Source: Guptibacillus hwajinpoensis
GTDB lineage: Bacteria > Bacillota > Bacilli > Bacillales > Guptibacillaceae
Length of the DNA stretch: 64,000 nt
Direction of reading: 5' to 3'
Assembly: GCF_001039475.1 (NCBI RefSeq)
Contig: NZ_LELK01000004.1
Span: forward strand, 960,330 to 1,024,329
Part shown: positions 35,352-44,112 of the stretch, in pieces
Numbering within the stretch: position 1 is the stretch's first letter
How the letters are laid out: each line of letters begins with the position of its first letter
Notes under the pieces: generated by a model
What the model was told of the DNA's origin: nothing
Database searches by the model: none
Seen by the model: the letters and a program-made list of their open reading frames with translations, nothing else
Position numbers and translations under genes: made by a program

Positions 35352-36071
35352 TTATATTCGATCCACTCTTACATCAAGTACCGAGAAGTCTAATTGAAAA
35401 ACGAGACGCTGTAGTGAATCTTCGAAATCAACTGTGCTGTAATTGATTCCGTGCCCGCGTCCAACGGTATCCTGGTTATGTTTATCAATCTTTGCTGAAA
35501 GAACATGAGCACTTCCTTCAACTTTGAACGGAATATCTTCTGGGATGAGAATGGAAATGTCACCTACAAAGCCGGATAGGTTAATAACCGTTTCTTCCTC
35601 AGGAATAAACGTAGTCGAAAAGTCGAAGTCATAATCGCAAACAAAGCTCCAATCATGAATGGCTTCAACTTTCCAATTGGCTTTCTTAAACGAGTGTGAA
35701 CGAACGAGACTGAACCCCTGGTTGTGTCGAAATTTCCCAAGCAATTTAATCCCGATTAACACAAATACAAGTGGCCAAAGTTTCCATATGCTCCAAAGAC
35801 TAAAGTTGATAATTTGAAAGCGATCCATAACAAGGAGTGAACCAAGTGTTAGGAGTAGTATTCCTTGGAACAACTTATTTCGTTTCGTTGAAGGTAAAAT
35901 GGCGTCTACAACGTACTTTCCTCCGAGTAAAAGCAACAGAAAAGGATAAAAAAAGACAAAGGCTTCCGTCATTTCCATGGAAATAATGCCGATATTTATA
36001 AAAAGAAGAAAAATACCAAGCGCTACAAATGACATAGCGACCAGGAATTGTCCTGTTGGAAAATGTTTCAT
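35352..36071 (-). CDS. liaF: LiaF, inhibitor of the LiaSR two-component system
   Basis: A 239-residue protein with four N-terminal membrane helices (about residues 8-30, 34-56, 65-82 and 90-108) and a C-terminal soluble domain (about 125-239) with the LiaF/DUF2154 beta-strand repeats, including ETVINLSGFVGDISILIPED. It restrains LiaS in the absence of stress. It is first in the liaF-liaS-liaR operon. No liaI, liaH or liaG gene precedes it; instead the upstream region holds a family 2 repeat. Confidence 0.92.
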   Translation of the reverse strand: MKHFPTGQFLVAMSFVALGIFLLFINIGIISMEMTEAFVFFYPFLLLLLGGKYVVDAILPSTKRNKLFQGILLLTLGSLLVMDRFQIINFSLWSIWKLWPLVFVLIGIKLLGKFRHNQGFSLVRSHSFKKANWKVEAIHDWSFVCDYDFDFSTTFIPEEETVINLSGFVGDISILIPEDIPFKVEGSAHVLSAKIDKHNQDTVGRGHGINYSTVDFEDSLQRLVFQLDFSVLDVRVDRI

Positions 36072-36205
36072 ACGATCTCCTCAATTCATTCTGTCTCCTA
36101 GGAAACATATTTGACAGTAATATTCATTAATCCTGCTCTTCATAAGAATCGTGTAATATTCTTTAGTAAAGCCTTTTGTTCTTTTTTAAGTGGTATTGAA
36201 AAAAA

Positions 36206-36295
36206 GCCACACTTAGCTGATTGGAGCGGAAGTATGCTCACCGCCCGCCCCGCGGAAAGCGAGCATACTGGAGCGGAAATCAACCACTACCTTTA
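36206..36295. repeat. GC-rich repeat, family 2, inverted short copy
   Basis: Read in the opposite orientation to 28103: GATTGGAGCGGAAGTATGCTC, CCGCCCGCCCCGCGGAAAG, then CGAGCATACTGGAGCGGAAATC. The inner stem is GTATGCTC/GAGCATAC, whereas the full copies have GGATGCTC/GAGCATCC. Both sides changed together, which keeps the pairing. The remainder of 36072-36539 shows nothing I can support. Confidence 0.78.
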
Positions 36296-36539
36296 TAAAA
36301 ACAACGATTACTAAAACAGTGCTTCTTAAAAGATTCAGGGATTAAATGTTACTATTAGTATAGTAGATTTTCAGAAACATGAACTGTAGTTTAAGATTGA
36401 TTTTTTCTCCGTCTAGAGACTGAAATTTCATGTTAAAATGTAGAAGATTAGTGGAAAGTCTCAATTTTGAGAAGGATGAAAGGTAAATGAAATCGAATAG
36501 AGTATAATGAGTAAGGTTTTCAATGAGAGAGGGAATAGA

Positions 36540-36869
36540 ATGAAACAAAAACGCATGTTTAAACTGGCTCTTGCAGGATGTGTTCTAGGCATCGTAGCAG
36601 CAGTGCTCTCGCGGTTTAGTGTGGTACCTCTAATACAGGTCAGAGATATATCGTTTCTAACTGCTTTTATCTTTCCTATAGTTGCAATAGTAGGCTGTTA
36701 TTTAATGAAAGCAAGACCGATTGTTGGTGGATTCAGTTTACTCGTATCAGCAGCAGGCGGAATTATTTTTCTATCTATTTTCTATATCATTCCAGCTGCT
36801 TTTCTTGTTATATCCGGATTCTTTAGCATTCTCCTAAAAGAAGAAACGCAATTGGTAGCGAACAAATAA
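36540..36869 (+). CDS. Small four-helix membrane protein (DUF4064-like)
   Basis: A 109-residue protein with a basic start (MKQKRMFK) and four hydrophobic segments covering most of its length (LALAGCVLGIVAAVL, FLTAFIFPIVAIVGCYLM, GGFSLLVSAAGGIIFLSIF, IIPAAFLVISGFFSILL). ATG 36540 has GAGAGGGA before it; an in-frame ATG at 36507 lacks such a site. It resembles DUF4064-type membrane proteins. Function unknown. Confidence 0.7.
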   Translation: MKQKRMFKLALAGCVLGIVAAVLSRFSVVPLIQVRDISFLTAFIFPIVAIVGCYLMKARPIVGGFSLLVSAAGGIIFLSIFYIIPAAFLVISGFFSILLKEETQLVANK

Positions 36870-36896
36870 ACCGCTCTTATATAAGAGCGGTTTTGC
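36868..36896. terminator. Bidirectional terminator
   Basis: AAACCGCTCTTAT pairs with ATAAGAGCGGTTT, a perfect palindrome with flanking A and T runs, between convergent genes. Confidence 0.9.
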
Positions 36897-37726
36897 TATG
36901 TTTTAGATAGGAATTCGCGAATTGCTTTTGTCGTTTCCTTAGGTCTTTCTTCTGGAATGAGATGACCTGTATGAGAGAAAACAAGAAGATCTGCATCCGG
37001 CAGATCTTTTTTCATGCGCTCACCAACTCGGATCGGTACGAGCCGATCGTCACTTCCCCAAATTAATAAAGTTGGGAAATTAATTTTGTTTAATGCTTTT
37101 GTTGATAAGTCTTCTTCACGTTCTCGGATGAGGCGACAAAGAGCTAGGTAGAAGCCCTTCTCATTAAAGGATGTTGTGTAGCCATCAATAACCTTTTTTG
37201 TTAGAAGCGTTTTGTCATAAACCAGATGTTCAAAATTCTTCTGCATGTTAATCGCACTCATGGAAAGGCTCAAGCAATAAGGGAAAAAGGGAAGGTAAGA
37301 GCATAGTCTAAGTGCTGCTGAAGATGACTTGATGTAACTTGAGCTACATAAAAGAATCAACTTCTCAATTCGTTCGGGATGTTGAATACACGTACGAAGC
37401 GCAATTTGACCGCCCATCGAGTGACCAACTAGAACGGCTTTATCAATGCTCATTTCTTCAAGTAGTGTATTCGTAAGAACGGCATACTCATGAAGGGAAT
37501 AATGAATATCGCAGCTCTTTTCACTTTCACCGAAACCAGGTAAATCGAAACAGAGGAGATTGTACTCTTTTTGTAGAAGCGGAAGTAGTTTACGGAAGCT
37601 AAAAGATGATGAAAGAAAGCCGTGTATGAAGACAAGTGTAGGAGCGCTTTTGTTCGGCCGCCTGTAATACTCATACGAAATTGTGACATTTCCAATTTTT
37701 CTCTTTTCTTTCATGTGGGCAAACAC
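36896..37726 (-). CDS. Alpha/beta hydrolase
   Basis: A 276-residue hydrolase with the complete triad: nucleophile Ser in LVGHSMGGQIA, Asp in IWGSDDRLVP, His in SHTGHLIPEE. The oxyanion motif FIHGFLSSSFSF appears near residue 33. Its cap region (about 145-200) is helical. The start GTG 37726 has GAGAGGAG nine nt upstream; the ATG at 37714 is an alternative. The protein resembles YugF-type hydrolases of Bacillus. The substrate cannot be determined. Confidence 0.88.
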   Translation of the reverse strand: MFAHMKEKRKIGNVTISYEYYRRPNKSAPTLVFIHGFLSSSFSFRKLLPLLQKEYNLLCFDLPGFGESEKSCDIHYSLHEYAVLTNTLLEEMSIDKAVLVGHSMGGQIALRTCIQHPERIEKLILLCSSSYIKSSSAALRLCSYLPFFPYCLSLSMSAINMQKNFEHLVYDKTLLTKKVIDGYTTSFNEKGFYLALCRLIREREEDLSTKALNKINFPTLLIWGSDDRLVPIRVGERMKKDLPDADLLVFSHTGHLIPEERPKETTKAIREFLSKT

Positions 37727-37830
37727 GAATCAACGCTCCTCTCCAACGGTCTGTCTATCTAAAGTTTGGCTTAAATTCGAGAAGATTATCCGACAGAGCG
37801 TGTGAAGATTACACATGGTGGTGTAGGCAC

Positions 37831-37859
37831 AAAAAAAAGACGAGGCATGTGCCTCGTCT
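37831..37859 (-). terminator. Minus-strand intrinsic terminator
   Basis: GACGAGGCA pairs with TGCCTCGTC (37839-37858) and, on the minus strand, is followed by an eight-T run. It would end minus-strand transcripts coming from the transporter at 38139-39479 after they cross the cloverleaf element. Confidence 0.8.
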
Positions 37860-37960
37860 ATCAAAAGGGGGAATATAGATAGCTTACTACTCCTGTTATT
37901 CCCATAGTTAATAAAATATATACCTTTTTTATTAAAATTAATGACTATACTAATTAACAG

Positions 37961-38119
37961 TGTTGATTTTTGGCTCATTTACGCCCTGTGGTGACCAATC
38001 GCTTCGAGCAAATCAATTTGCTCAGGCGATTGGTCACCACAGGGCGACCTTTCAGCAGAGCTGAAAGGCGAGTGAAACTGAGGTTTCACTCGAATGAGCC
38101 AAAAATCGAGGATTCAACA
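37961..38119. repeat. Cloverleaf palindromic repeat, intact copy B
   Basis: Ends TGTTGA/TCAACA pair. The outer stem is GATTTTTGGCTCATT (37965-37979) with AATGAGCCAAAAATC (38093-38107). It closes three hairpins: a 20-bp perfect stem 37983-38002/38026-38045 capped by GAGCAAAT/ATTTGCTC; CCTTTCAGC/GCTGAAAGG with loop AGA (38048-38068); and GAGTGAAAC/GTTTCACTC with loop TGAG (38070-38091). Every stem is perfect. It lies 20 nt beyond the stop codon of the minus-strand transporter. Confidence 0.92.
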
Positions 38120-38138
38120 ATATAGCTAATTAGCAAAA

Positions 38139-39479
38139 TTAATAAGCAAGTAATGATGTAATTAATACAATGACGATTGCCGCGGGAACGATGTAGCGAA
38201 TTAAGATATACCAGATTGGGAAAATGACTCGTCCAATTTTGGATGACATCATGACTTCGCTTGAAAGAATGTCTCGTTTCATCTTACGTGAGACAAAGAT
38301 TGAGATGAAGAGGGCACCGACTGGCATCAATACATTACTTGCAAGAAAGTCCATCGCATCAAAAATTGTTCTTCCGAAGATCGATACATCCGCTAATGTT
38401 CCGAAAGATAGGGCTGAAGGAATACCAAGTAAGAAAACAAAAAAGCCGGCGATCCATGCTACTTTTTTACGGTTTCCTTTGCCACGTGTTACTGTCGACA
38501 CGATGATTTCCATAAGTGAGAAAGCTGACGTTAACGTGGCGAAAAGTAGAAGCGCCATAAAAATGGTAAAGAACAATCCACCAAATGCCATCTGGTTAAA
38601 TACAGCAGGTAATACTGTGAAAATCAATCCAGCACCACCTGAAGGTTCAAATCCAAATGCGAAAACAGCAGGGAAAATCGCAAGCCCAGCAAGAAACGAA
38701 ATAAACACGTTCAGGGAAACGACAGAAATGACAGATCCTGTTAGGTCAGCACTCTTATCAAGATAAGAGCTGTACGTAACCATTAACGATATTCCGACGC
38801 TAAGCGCGAAGAATGATTGTCCTAGTGCGTCAAGGACGCCTTCAGCTGTGAGCTTTGTTAAATCTGGTTGTAAGAAGAATGCGACTCCTTCCATTGCACC
38901 ATCAAGTGAAAGAGAACGAGCAACGAGAACTATGAAGAGCACAAATAGTGCTGGCATCATATAGCGACTTGCTTTTTCAATCCCTTTCTGAACACCGAAT
39001 TGTACAATCGCGATCGTGATTGCGAGAAAAGCCGCCTGTGTAAGGAGTGAGGTAGAAGGGCTACCGATAATCTCACCGAATAATTCTGCGTATCTGCTGT
39101 TAGAAAGCCCCGTCAAGGATCCTGAAAAGCTTCTAAGCAAATAGGTGATTACCCAACCTCCAATAACGCTATAAAAGGAAAGAATAATAAAGGAAGCCGT
39201 CACGCCTAGGTAACCTAACCACTTCCATTTCGGATTTCCTGAAATGGATTCGTATGAAGATACAGCGTTTTGTTGTGAGTGTCGACCGACTACAAATTCA
39301 GCGAGTAACATCGGTGCACCAACGGCAAATGTGAAAAGTAGAAAAACAAGGAAAAAGGCGCCTCCACCGTTCGTGCCAGCCATGTATGGGAATTTCCAAA
39401 GTGCACCAAGTCCAATTGCAGATCCTGCTGAAGCAAGTATAAATCCGAACCTGGATGACCATTGATCATTTGATTTCAT
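38139..39479 (-). CDS. Sodium-dependent transporter of the NSS family
   Basis: A 446-residue neurotransmitter:sodium symporter-type protein (LeuT fold) with about 11-12 helices. The sodium/substrate motif ASAGSAIGLGALWKFPY follows the N-terminus, then GTNGGGAFFLVFL; the unwound helix 6 region includes FFALSVGISLMVTYSSYL. ATG 39479 is preceded by AGAGGTGA; the frame extends further upstream without a better start. It most likely takes up an amino acid with Na+. The terminator for its transcript is at 37831. Confidence 0.9.
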   Translation of the reverse strand: MKSNDQWSSRFGFILASAGSAIGLGALWKFPYMAGTNGGGAFFLVFLLFTFAVGAPMLLAEFVVGRHSQQNAVSSYESISGNPKWKWLGYLGVTASFIILSFYSVIGGWVITYLLRSFSGSLTGLSNSRYAELFGEIIGSPSTSLLTQAAFLAITIAIVQFGVQKGIEKASRYMMPALFVLFIVLVARSLSLDGAMEGVAFFLQPDLTKLTAEGVLDALGQSFFALSVGISLMVTYSSYLDKSADLTGSVISVVSLNVFISFLAGLAIFPAVFAFGFEPSGGAGLIFTVLPAVFNQMAFGGLFFTIFMALLLFATLTSAFSLMEIIVSTVTRGKGNRKKVAWIAGFFVFLLGIPSALSFGTLADVSIFGRTIFDAMDFLASNVLMPVGALFISIFVSRKMKRDILSSEVMMSSKIGRVIFPIWYILIRYIVPAAIVIVLITSLLAY

Positions 39480-39726
39480 TGTTTCACCTCTTATGTAATA
39501 AGTCCTAATGCATTTTATCACTATAGCGAGCAGAAAGTATTCAGTCAATATCAAATATTCTTGTATTTATTTACCACTAGTTGTAAGCCTTGATGGGACT
39601 GGTTTTTCAAGAGTTTCCATGGTTAATTTTATTTTCAAAGTAAATCCTTATAAAGACAGTGATAATTATTCTTGCTATTCCTATAGTGGAGATGTATGAT
39701 TTTAAAAAAAGGTCTAGTAGGATGCT

Positions 39727-39755
39727 TTGTCTTGACACAATATCTATGTTATACT
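39727..39755 (+). promoter_or_regulatory. Sigma-A promoter of yugI
   Basis: TTGTCT (39727-39732), a 17-nt spacer, and TATACT (39750-39755) form a good match to the housekeeping promoter, 35 nt before the start codon of yugI. Confidence 0.7.
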
Positions 39756-39789
39756 AGTTAAGTTGAAAAAATTTGTTAGGAGTGTTTTC

Positions 39790-40209
39790 ATGGCAGAACA
39801 ATATAACGTCGGTGATATCGTAGAAGGGAAGGTAACTGGTATTAAGCCTTTTGGCGCATTTGTTGCAATTGACGACCAAAAGCAAGGTCTAGTTCACATT
39901 TCTGAAATCTCTCACGGATACGTAAAAAATATCGAAGACCAACTTACTGTTGGAGACGAAGTAAAAGTTAAAATCCTTAACGTTGAAGAGGGTTCTGGTA
40001 AAATCTCTCTATCAATCCGTGCTACTCAGCCTAAGCCTGAGCGTCCGGAAAGAAAGCCTCGCCCAGCAGCACCAAGCGGCGGTGGAAACAAGAAGCCACA
40101 ACAGACTTCTTCTCCACAAGGCTTCAACACGCTTGAAGATAAGCTTAAAGACTGGTTGAAAGAGTCTAACGACCGTCAAGCACAGTTGAACAAACGTCTT
40201 AAGAAGTAA
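39790..40209 (+). CDS. yugI: S1-domain RNA-binding general stress protein 13 (YugI)
   Basis: A 139-residue protein. Residues 4-73 form an S1 OB-fold RNA-binding domain (YNVGDIVEGKVTGIKPFGAF, LVHISEISHGYV, KVKILNVEEGSGKISLSIRA). A Pro/Lys/Arg-rich linker follows (about 77-105), then a basic C-terminal helix (LKDWLKESNDRQAQLNKRLKK). It binds ribosomes in relatives. ATG 39790 with TTAGGAG is chosen. It has its own promoter and terminator. Confidence 0.93.
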   Translation: MAEQYNVGDIVEGKVTGIKPFGAFVAIDDQKQGLVHISEISHGYVKNIEDQLTVGDEVKVKILNVEEGSGKISLSIRATQPKPERPERKPRPAAPSGGGNKKPQQTSSPQGFNTLEDKLKDWLKESNDRQAQLNKRLKK

Positions 40210-40216
40210 GTGATGA

Positions 40217-40248
40217 AAGAAGGCAGCCTTATGGCTGCCTTCTTTTTT
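40217..40248 (+). terminator. Intrinsic terminator after yugI
   Basis: GAAGGCAGCC pairs with GGCTGCCTTC around TTAT, followed by a T run. Confidence 0.9.
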
Positions 40249-40257
40249 GTTGATAAA

Positions 40258-40575
40258 ATTCTGATGAACATAAATAATGTGTTCACTTGAAAGTCTTCCA
40301 GCGCTTGTCGAACCTATTGGGCGCTTACGCTTTTCGTGATCTAGCTTCAGCGCCTACCCGCTCGAGGTCTTAAGTCAATCCTCATTGTGGCAAAAAGCGC
40401 CACATTGAGGTTCGCCTTAAGCTTGTCGCGGGTGAACAAGCGCTTGCGCTTTTCGTGATCTAGCTCCAGCGCCCAGGTTCTCGAGTCGCTTCAGTCTTTC
40501 CGATGAACACAAAGAACGTGTTCACCGGAAAGCCTTCCAGCGCTTGTCGAACCTTTCGGGGCGCTTCCGCTTTTC
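40258..40575. repeat. Modular intergenic repeat, family 1 (copy 2)
   Basis: Three modules in tandem share CTTCCAGCGCTTGTCGAACC (two near-perfect copies from 40296 and 40525), CGCTTTTCGTGATCTAGCT (two, from 40330 and 40454) and GGCGCTT. Between them lie different hairpins: CTTTCCgatGAACAC...GTGTTCaccGGAAAG and CCTCATTGTGGC...GCCACATTGAGG (one mismatch). The element ends 5 nt before the stop codon of the minus-strand yuzA, as its counterpart does at yutJ. Confidence 0.78.
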
Positions 40576-40579
40576 TTAA

Positions 40580-40810
40580 TTATGTTGTTGCTCGATCTGG
40601 TTCATGTGAAAGCTCTTCAGTGGGCTTGAATAGTAAAGTTAGGCAATAAAGTCCGCTTAACCCAACAAGACCATATACAATTCGAGCAAGCGCAGCGTTT
40701 TGCCCGCCGAAAATAGCAGCTACAAGGTCAAATTGGAAAAATCCAATGAGGCCCCAGTTGATTGCACCAATGATAACTAATGCAAGAGCAACCCTTTGTA
40801 ATGTGCTCAT
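40580..40810 (-). CDS. yuzA: DUF378 membrane protein (YuzA)
   Basis: A 76-residue protein with two membrane helices. The family pattern is clear: RVALALVIIGAINWGLIGFF with the GAINWGL motif, then ARIVYGLVGLSGLYCL. ATG 40810 is preceded by AAAGGAGG; the frame continues upstream without a better start. It is a conserved small membrane protein of unknown function, near yugI as in B. subtilis. Its stop codon abuts a family 1 repeat. Confidence 0.88.
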   Translation of the reverse strand: MSTLQRVALALVIIGAINWGLIGFFQFDLVAAIFGGQNAALARIVYGLVGLSGLYCLTLLFKPTEELSHEPDRATT

Positions 40811-41105
40811 GAGACTACCTCCTTTTATTAGGAAACATAGCGGTTCATTCATAAGATAACTCACAAAGTCATTCATTATGCACAGCGAATTAAAAAGTTT
40901 TGCCAATCAGATTACTTTATTTTAAAAAGAGAATGAGACATAATAAGGTGAAACTTCCACCAGAGATATTTATTCTGATGGTTAGTTGAACGAATCGCAC
41001 CTTTGGGTAGTTAACGCTCATTTAAACTTCTTGAAAGGTAAAGGTGAGTGTTTACTGCGCCTTAGGCTGGGGTATACCTGATTTGAATTGAAAGGGGACA
41101 TAACA

Positions 41106-42269
41106 TTGAATAATTTTACTTTCCAAAATCCAACAAAATTGATCTTCGGTAAAGGGCAACTTGAAGCACTGAAGAATGAAATTCCACAATACGGGAAGAA
41201 AGTCCTCGTTGTTTACGGCGGAGGAAGCATTAAGAAAAACGGTGTTTACGATAGCGTAATGAATACCTTGAACGAAATCGGTGCAGAAGTATCTGAGCTT
41301 AGTGGAGTGGAACCGAATCCACGACTAACTACCGTTCATAAAGGTGTTAATATTTGTAAAGAGAACGATATTGATTTCATCCTAGCAGTAGGTGGCGGAA
41401 GTGTAATTGACTGCACAAAAGCTATTTCTGCAGGTGCTAAATATGATGGAGACGCATGGGACTTCGTAACGAAGAAAGCAGCTCCTAAAGCAGCTCTTCC
41501 ATTCGGTACAGTTCTAACGCTAGCAGCAACTGGTTCTGAAATGAATCCAGGTTCTGTTATCACAAACTGGGAGACACAAGAGAAATACGGCTGGGGACAC
41601 CCACTTGTACACCCTAAATTCTCTATTCTTGATCCTGAAAACACGTACACTGTACCAAAGAACCACACCGTTTACGGTATGGTAGATATGATGTCTCACG
41701 TACTTGAGCAGTACTTCCACCCTGAAACAGAAACTGAGCTTCAAGAAAACATGCAGTTCTCTGTTCTTGAAACGGTAATGGATACAGCTCCGAAACTTCT
41801 TGAAGATATGGAAAACTACGATCACCGTGCAACAATCATGCTAAGTGGTACAGTAGCTCTTAACCAATCTCTACAGATGGGTGTTCGCGGTGACTGGGCT
41901 TCTCATAACATCGAGCACGCAGTATCAGCTGTATATGATATTCCACACGCTGGTGGTCTAGCGATCCTGTTCCCGAACTGGATGAGACACAACCTTGATG
42001 TCAATGTAGGTAAGTTCAAGCGTCTTGCTGTTAAGGTTCTTGGTGTAAGCGAAGAAGGCAAAACAGATCGTGATATCGCACTTGAAGGTATCGATAAGCT
42101 AAGCGCGTTCTGGAGCAGCCTAGGTGCACCTAACCGTCTTGCTGATTACGATATTGATGATAGCAAAATTGATCTAATGGCAGATCGTGCAATGGCTAAT
42201 GGTGCTTTTGGTAATTTCAAGTCCCTTGAGCGCGACGATGTTATTGCGATTTTGAAAGCTTCTCTATAA
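41106..42269 (+). CDS. yugJ: Iron-containing alcohol dehydrogenase (YugJ type, butanol dehydrogenase-like)
   Basis: A 387-residue group III dehydrogenase. The NAD(P) motif [11 protein letters not shown] lies near residue 95. Metal ligands fit the family order: Asp in [13 protein letters not shown] (with His), and His in [24 protein letters not shown] 41106 has AAAGGGGA upstream and gives exactly the length of B. subtilis YugJ; TTG 41088 is an earlier in-frame codon. It is likely an NADPH- or NADH-dependent aldehyde/alcohol reductase. Confidence 0.92.
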   Translation: MNNFTFQNPTKLIFGKGQLEALKNEIPQYGKKVLVVYGGGSIKKNGVYDSVMNTLNEIGAEVSELSGVEPNPRLTTVHKGVNICKENDIDFILAVGGGSVIDCTKAISAGAKYDGDAWDFVTKKAAPKAALPFGTVLTLAATGSEMNPGSVITNWETQEKYGWGHPLVHPKFSILDPENTYTVPKNHTVYGMVDMMSHVLEQYFHPETETELQENMQFSVLETVMDTAPKLLEDMENYDHRATIMLSGTVALNQSLQMGVRGDWASHNIEHAVSAVYDIPHAGGLAILFPNWMRHNLDVNVGKFKRLAVKVLGVSEEGKTDRDIALEGIDKLSAFWSSLGAPNRLADYDIDDSKIDLMADRAMANGAFGNFKSLERDDVIAILKASL

Positions 42270-42285
42270 GAAGAATGTAGTTAAG

Positions 42286-42315
42286 GACCGTTCCGTTTGG
42301 AGCGGTCTTTTTTTG
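42286..42315 (+). terminator. Intrinsic terminator after yugJ
   Basis: GACCG.TCC pairs with GGA.CGGTC around GTTT, followed by seven T, directly after yugJ and before the cloverleaf repeat. Confidence 0.85.
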
Positions 42316-42329
42316 CATTAGCTGGGAAT

Positions 42330-42472
42330 GATTTTTAGCTCATTTACGCCATGTGTGACAGCCACGGTTAGAGCAAATGAATTTGCTCACCGTGGCTGTC
42401 ACACATGGCGACCTTTCAGCTCTGCTGAAAGGCGATTGAAACGAAGCGTTTCAATCGAATGAGCTAAAAATC
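42330..42472. repeat. Cloverleaf palindromic repeat, intact copy C
   Basis: The outer stem GATTTTTAGCTCATT (42330-42344) pairs with AATGAGCTAAAAATC (42458-42472). Inside are a 20-bp perfect stem (42348-42367/42390-42409) capped by the same GAGCAAAT/ATTTGCTC as copy B, then CCTTTCAGC/GCTGAAAGG with loop TCT, then GATTGAAACG/CGTTTCAATC with loop AAG. Compared with copy B the long stem has mostly different sequence but the same length and perfect pairing, and the other stems carry matched two-sided changes. The terminal TGTTGA/TCAACA is missing. Confidence 0.92.
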
Positions 42473-42640
42473 GAGCGAAGAAATTTGTCTCATGAAGTTA
42501 AAAAGAATAAATGTCAAAAGAGTTTAGAAAGAAATTGATAAGGTATACGCTTACATGGGTCGGTGTTCTTGATTTCGAATAGTTCTTGGGCTAAAGTAAA
42601 ATGTGAGAGAAGAACAAAAATTGATAATTGGAGGCTAACT

Positions 42641-44002
42641 ATGACTTCAAAAGTAAGTTTTGACTATTCAAAAGCATTGTCGTTTGTTGGCGAACATGAA
42701 GTAACATACATGACGGATGCAGTGAAGGCTGCACATGACGCGCTACATAATTCAACAGGAGCGGGCAGCGATTTTCTTGGCTGGCTGACTCTTCCACACG
42801 ATTACGATAAAGAAGAATTTTCACGTATTCAGAAATCTGCTGAGAAAATCAAATCAGATTCTGACGTTCTTCTTGTTGTAGGGATTGGTGGATCTTATCT
42901 AGGAGCACGTGCAGCGATTGAAATGCTTAACCATTCTTTCTATAACGTTCTTACAAAAGAAGAACGCAAGACTCCACAGGTCTTCTTCGTAGGTAACAAC
43001 ATTAGCTCTACTTACGTGAAAGATCTCTTCAGCGTACTTGAAGGAAAAGACGTTTCTGTTAACGTAATTTCAAAATCAGGTACAACGACAGAGCCTGCAA
43101 TCGCGTTCCGTATTTTCCGTAAGTTCCTTGAAGAGAAATACGGTGTGGAAGAAGCAAGACGCCGCATCTATGCTACAACTGACAAGTCCAAAGGTGCTCT
43201 TAAGACACTTGCTGACGAAGAAGGATACGAAAGCTTCGTAATTCCTGATGATGTTGGTGGACGCTATTCTGTTCTAACTGCAGTAGGACTTCTTCCAATC
43301 GCAGCTAGCGGAATCTCCATTGAAGAGATGATGAAAGGTGCACAAGATGCTCAAGATGACTTGAACACACCTGATCTTGCATCAAACCAGGCGTACCAGT
43401 ATGCAGCTGTTCGTAATGCTCTTTACAACAAAGGCAAGAACATCGAGCTACTTGTGAACTACGAGCCATCTCTACACTATTTCTCTGAGTGGTGGAAGCA
43501 GCTATTCGGCGAAAGTGAAGGAAAAGACAACAAAGGTCTATTCCCAGCTTCAGTTGATTTCTCAACGGATCTTCATTCAATGGGTCAATACGTTCAAGAT
43601 GGCCGTCGTAGCCTATTCGAAACAGTATTGAACGTTGAGAATGCACGCCATGAAATCACAATCGAAGAAGACGACAAGAACTTGGACAAGCTGAACTACC
43701 TTGCTGGTGAAACAATGGACTTTGTAAACCAGAAAGCATTCGAGGGTACAATGCTTGCACATACAGATGGTGACGTTCCGAACTTGATCGTGAACATTCC
43801 AGAAATGACAGCTTATCACTTCGGTTACCTTGCATTCTTCTTTGAAAAAGCATGTGCGGTATCTGGATACCTTCTAGGCGTGAATCCATTTGATCAGCCA
43901 GGAGTTGAAGCTTATAAGACGAACATGTTCGCTCTTCTAGGCAAGCCAGGTTTCGAGAAAGAAAAAGCAGAACTTGAGGATCGCCTTAAGTCCCACGAAT
44001 AG
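42641..44002 (+). CDS. pgi: Glucose-6-phosphate isomerase
   Basis: A 453-residue enzyme of glycolysis and gluconeogenesis interconverting glucose 6-phosphate and fructose 6-phosphate. Signature segments: [33 protein letters not shown] (phosphate-binding loop), [17 protein letters not shown] (PGI signature), the active-site glutamate in [10 protein letters not shown], and [21 protein letters not shown] with the catalytic base region. ATG 42641 has TTGGAGGC; the frame extends farther upstream without support. Confidence 0.96.
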   Translation: MTSKVSFDYSKALSFVGEHEVTYMTDAVKAAHDALHNSTGAGSDFLGWLTLPHDYDKEEFSRIQKSAEKIKSDSDVLLVVGIGGSYLGARAAIEMLNHSFYNVLTKEERKTPQVFFVGNNISSTYVKDLFSVLEGKDVSVNVISKSGTTTEPAIAFRIFRKFLEEKYGVEEARRRIYATTDKSKGALKTLADEEGYESFVIPDDVGGRYSVLTAVGLLPIAASGISIEEMMKGAQDAQDDLNTPDLASNQAYQYAAVRNALYNKGKNIELLVNYEPSLHYFSEWWKQLFGESEGKDNKGLFPASVDFSTDLHSMGQYVQDGRRSLFETVLNVENARHEITIEEDDKNLDKLNYLAGETMDFVNQKAFEGTMLAHTDGDVPNLIVNIPEMTAYHFGYLAFFFEKACAVSGYLLGVNPFDQPGVEAYKTNMFALLGKPGFEKEKAELEDRLKSHE

Positions 44003-44010
44003 AAGTTAGA

Positions 44011-44042
44011 AGAGAGTGCCGAGGGCACTCTCTTTTCTTTTT
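44011..44042 (+). terminator. Intrinsic terminator after pgi
   Basis: AGAGAGTGCC pairs with GGCACTCTCT around GAG, followed by a T-rich tail. Confidence 0.9.
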
Positions 44043-44112
44043 GCTTTATTCATGAAATAACCCTGTTTGGACACGATAAGAATAGAATATGTAAAACAGG
44101 GAGGAAGCACTT

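Noticed and set aside
37730-37978. Minus-strand frame between the hydrolase and the transporter
   Set aside because: It includes the minus-strand terminator and part of the cloverleaf repeat, with no ribosome binding site.
38224-38766. Plus-strand frame antisense to the NSS transporter
   Set aside because: Shadow of conserved transmembrane codons in the other strand; no start signal or family match.
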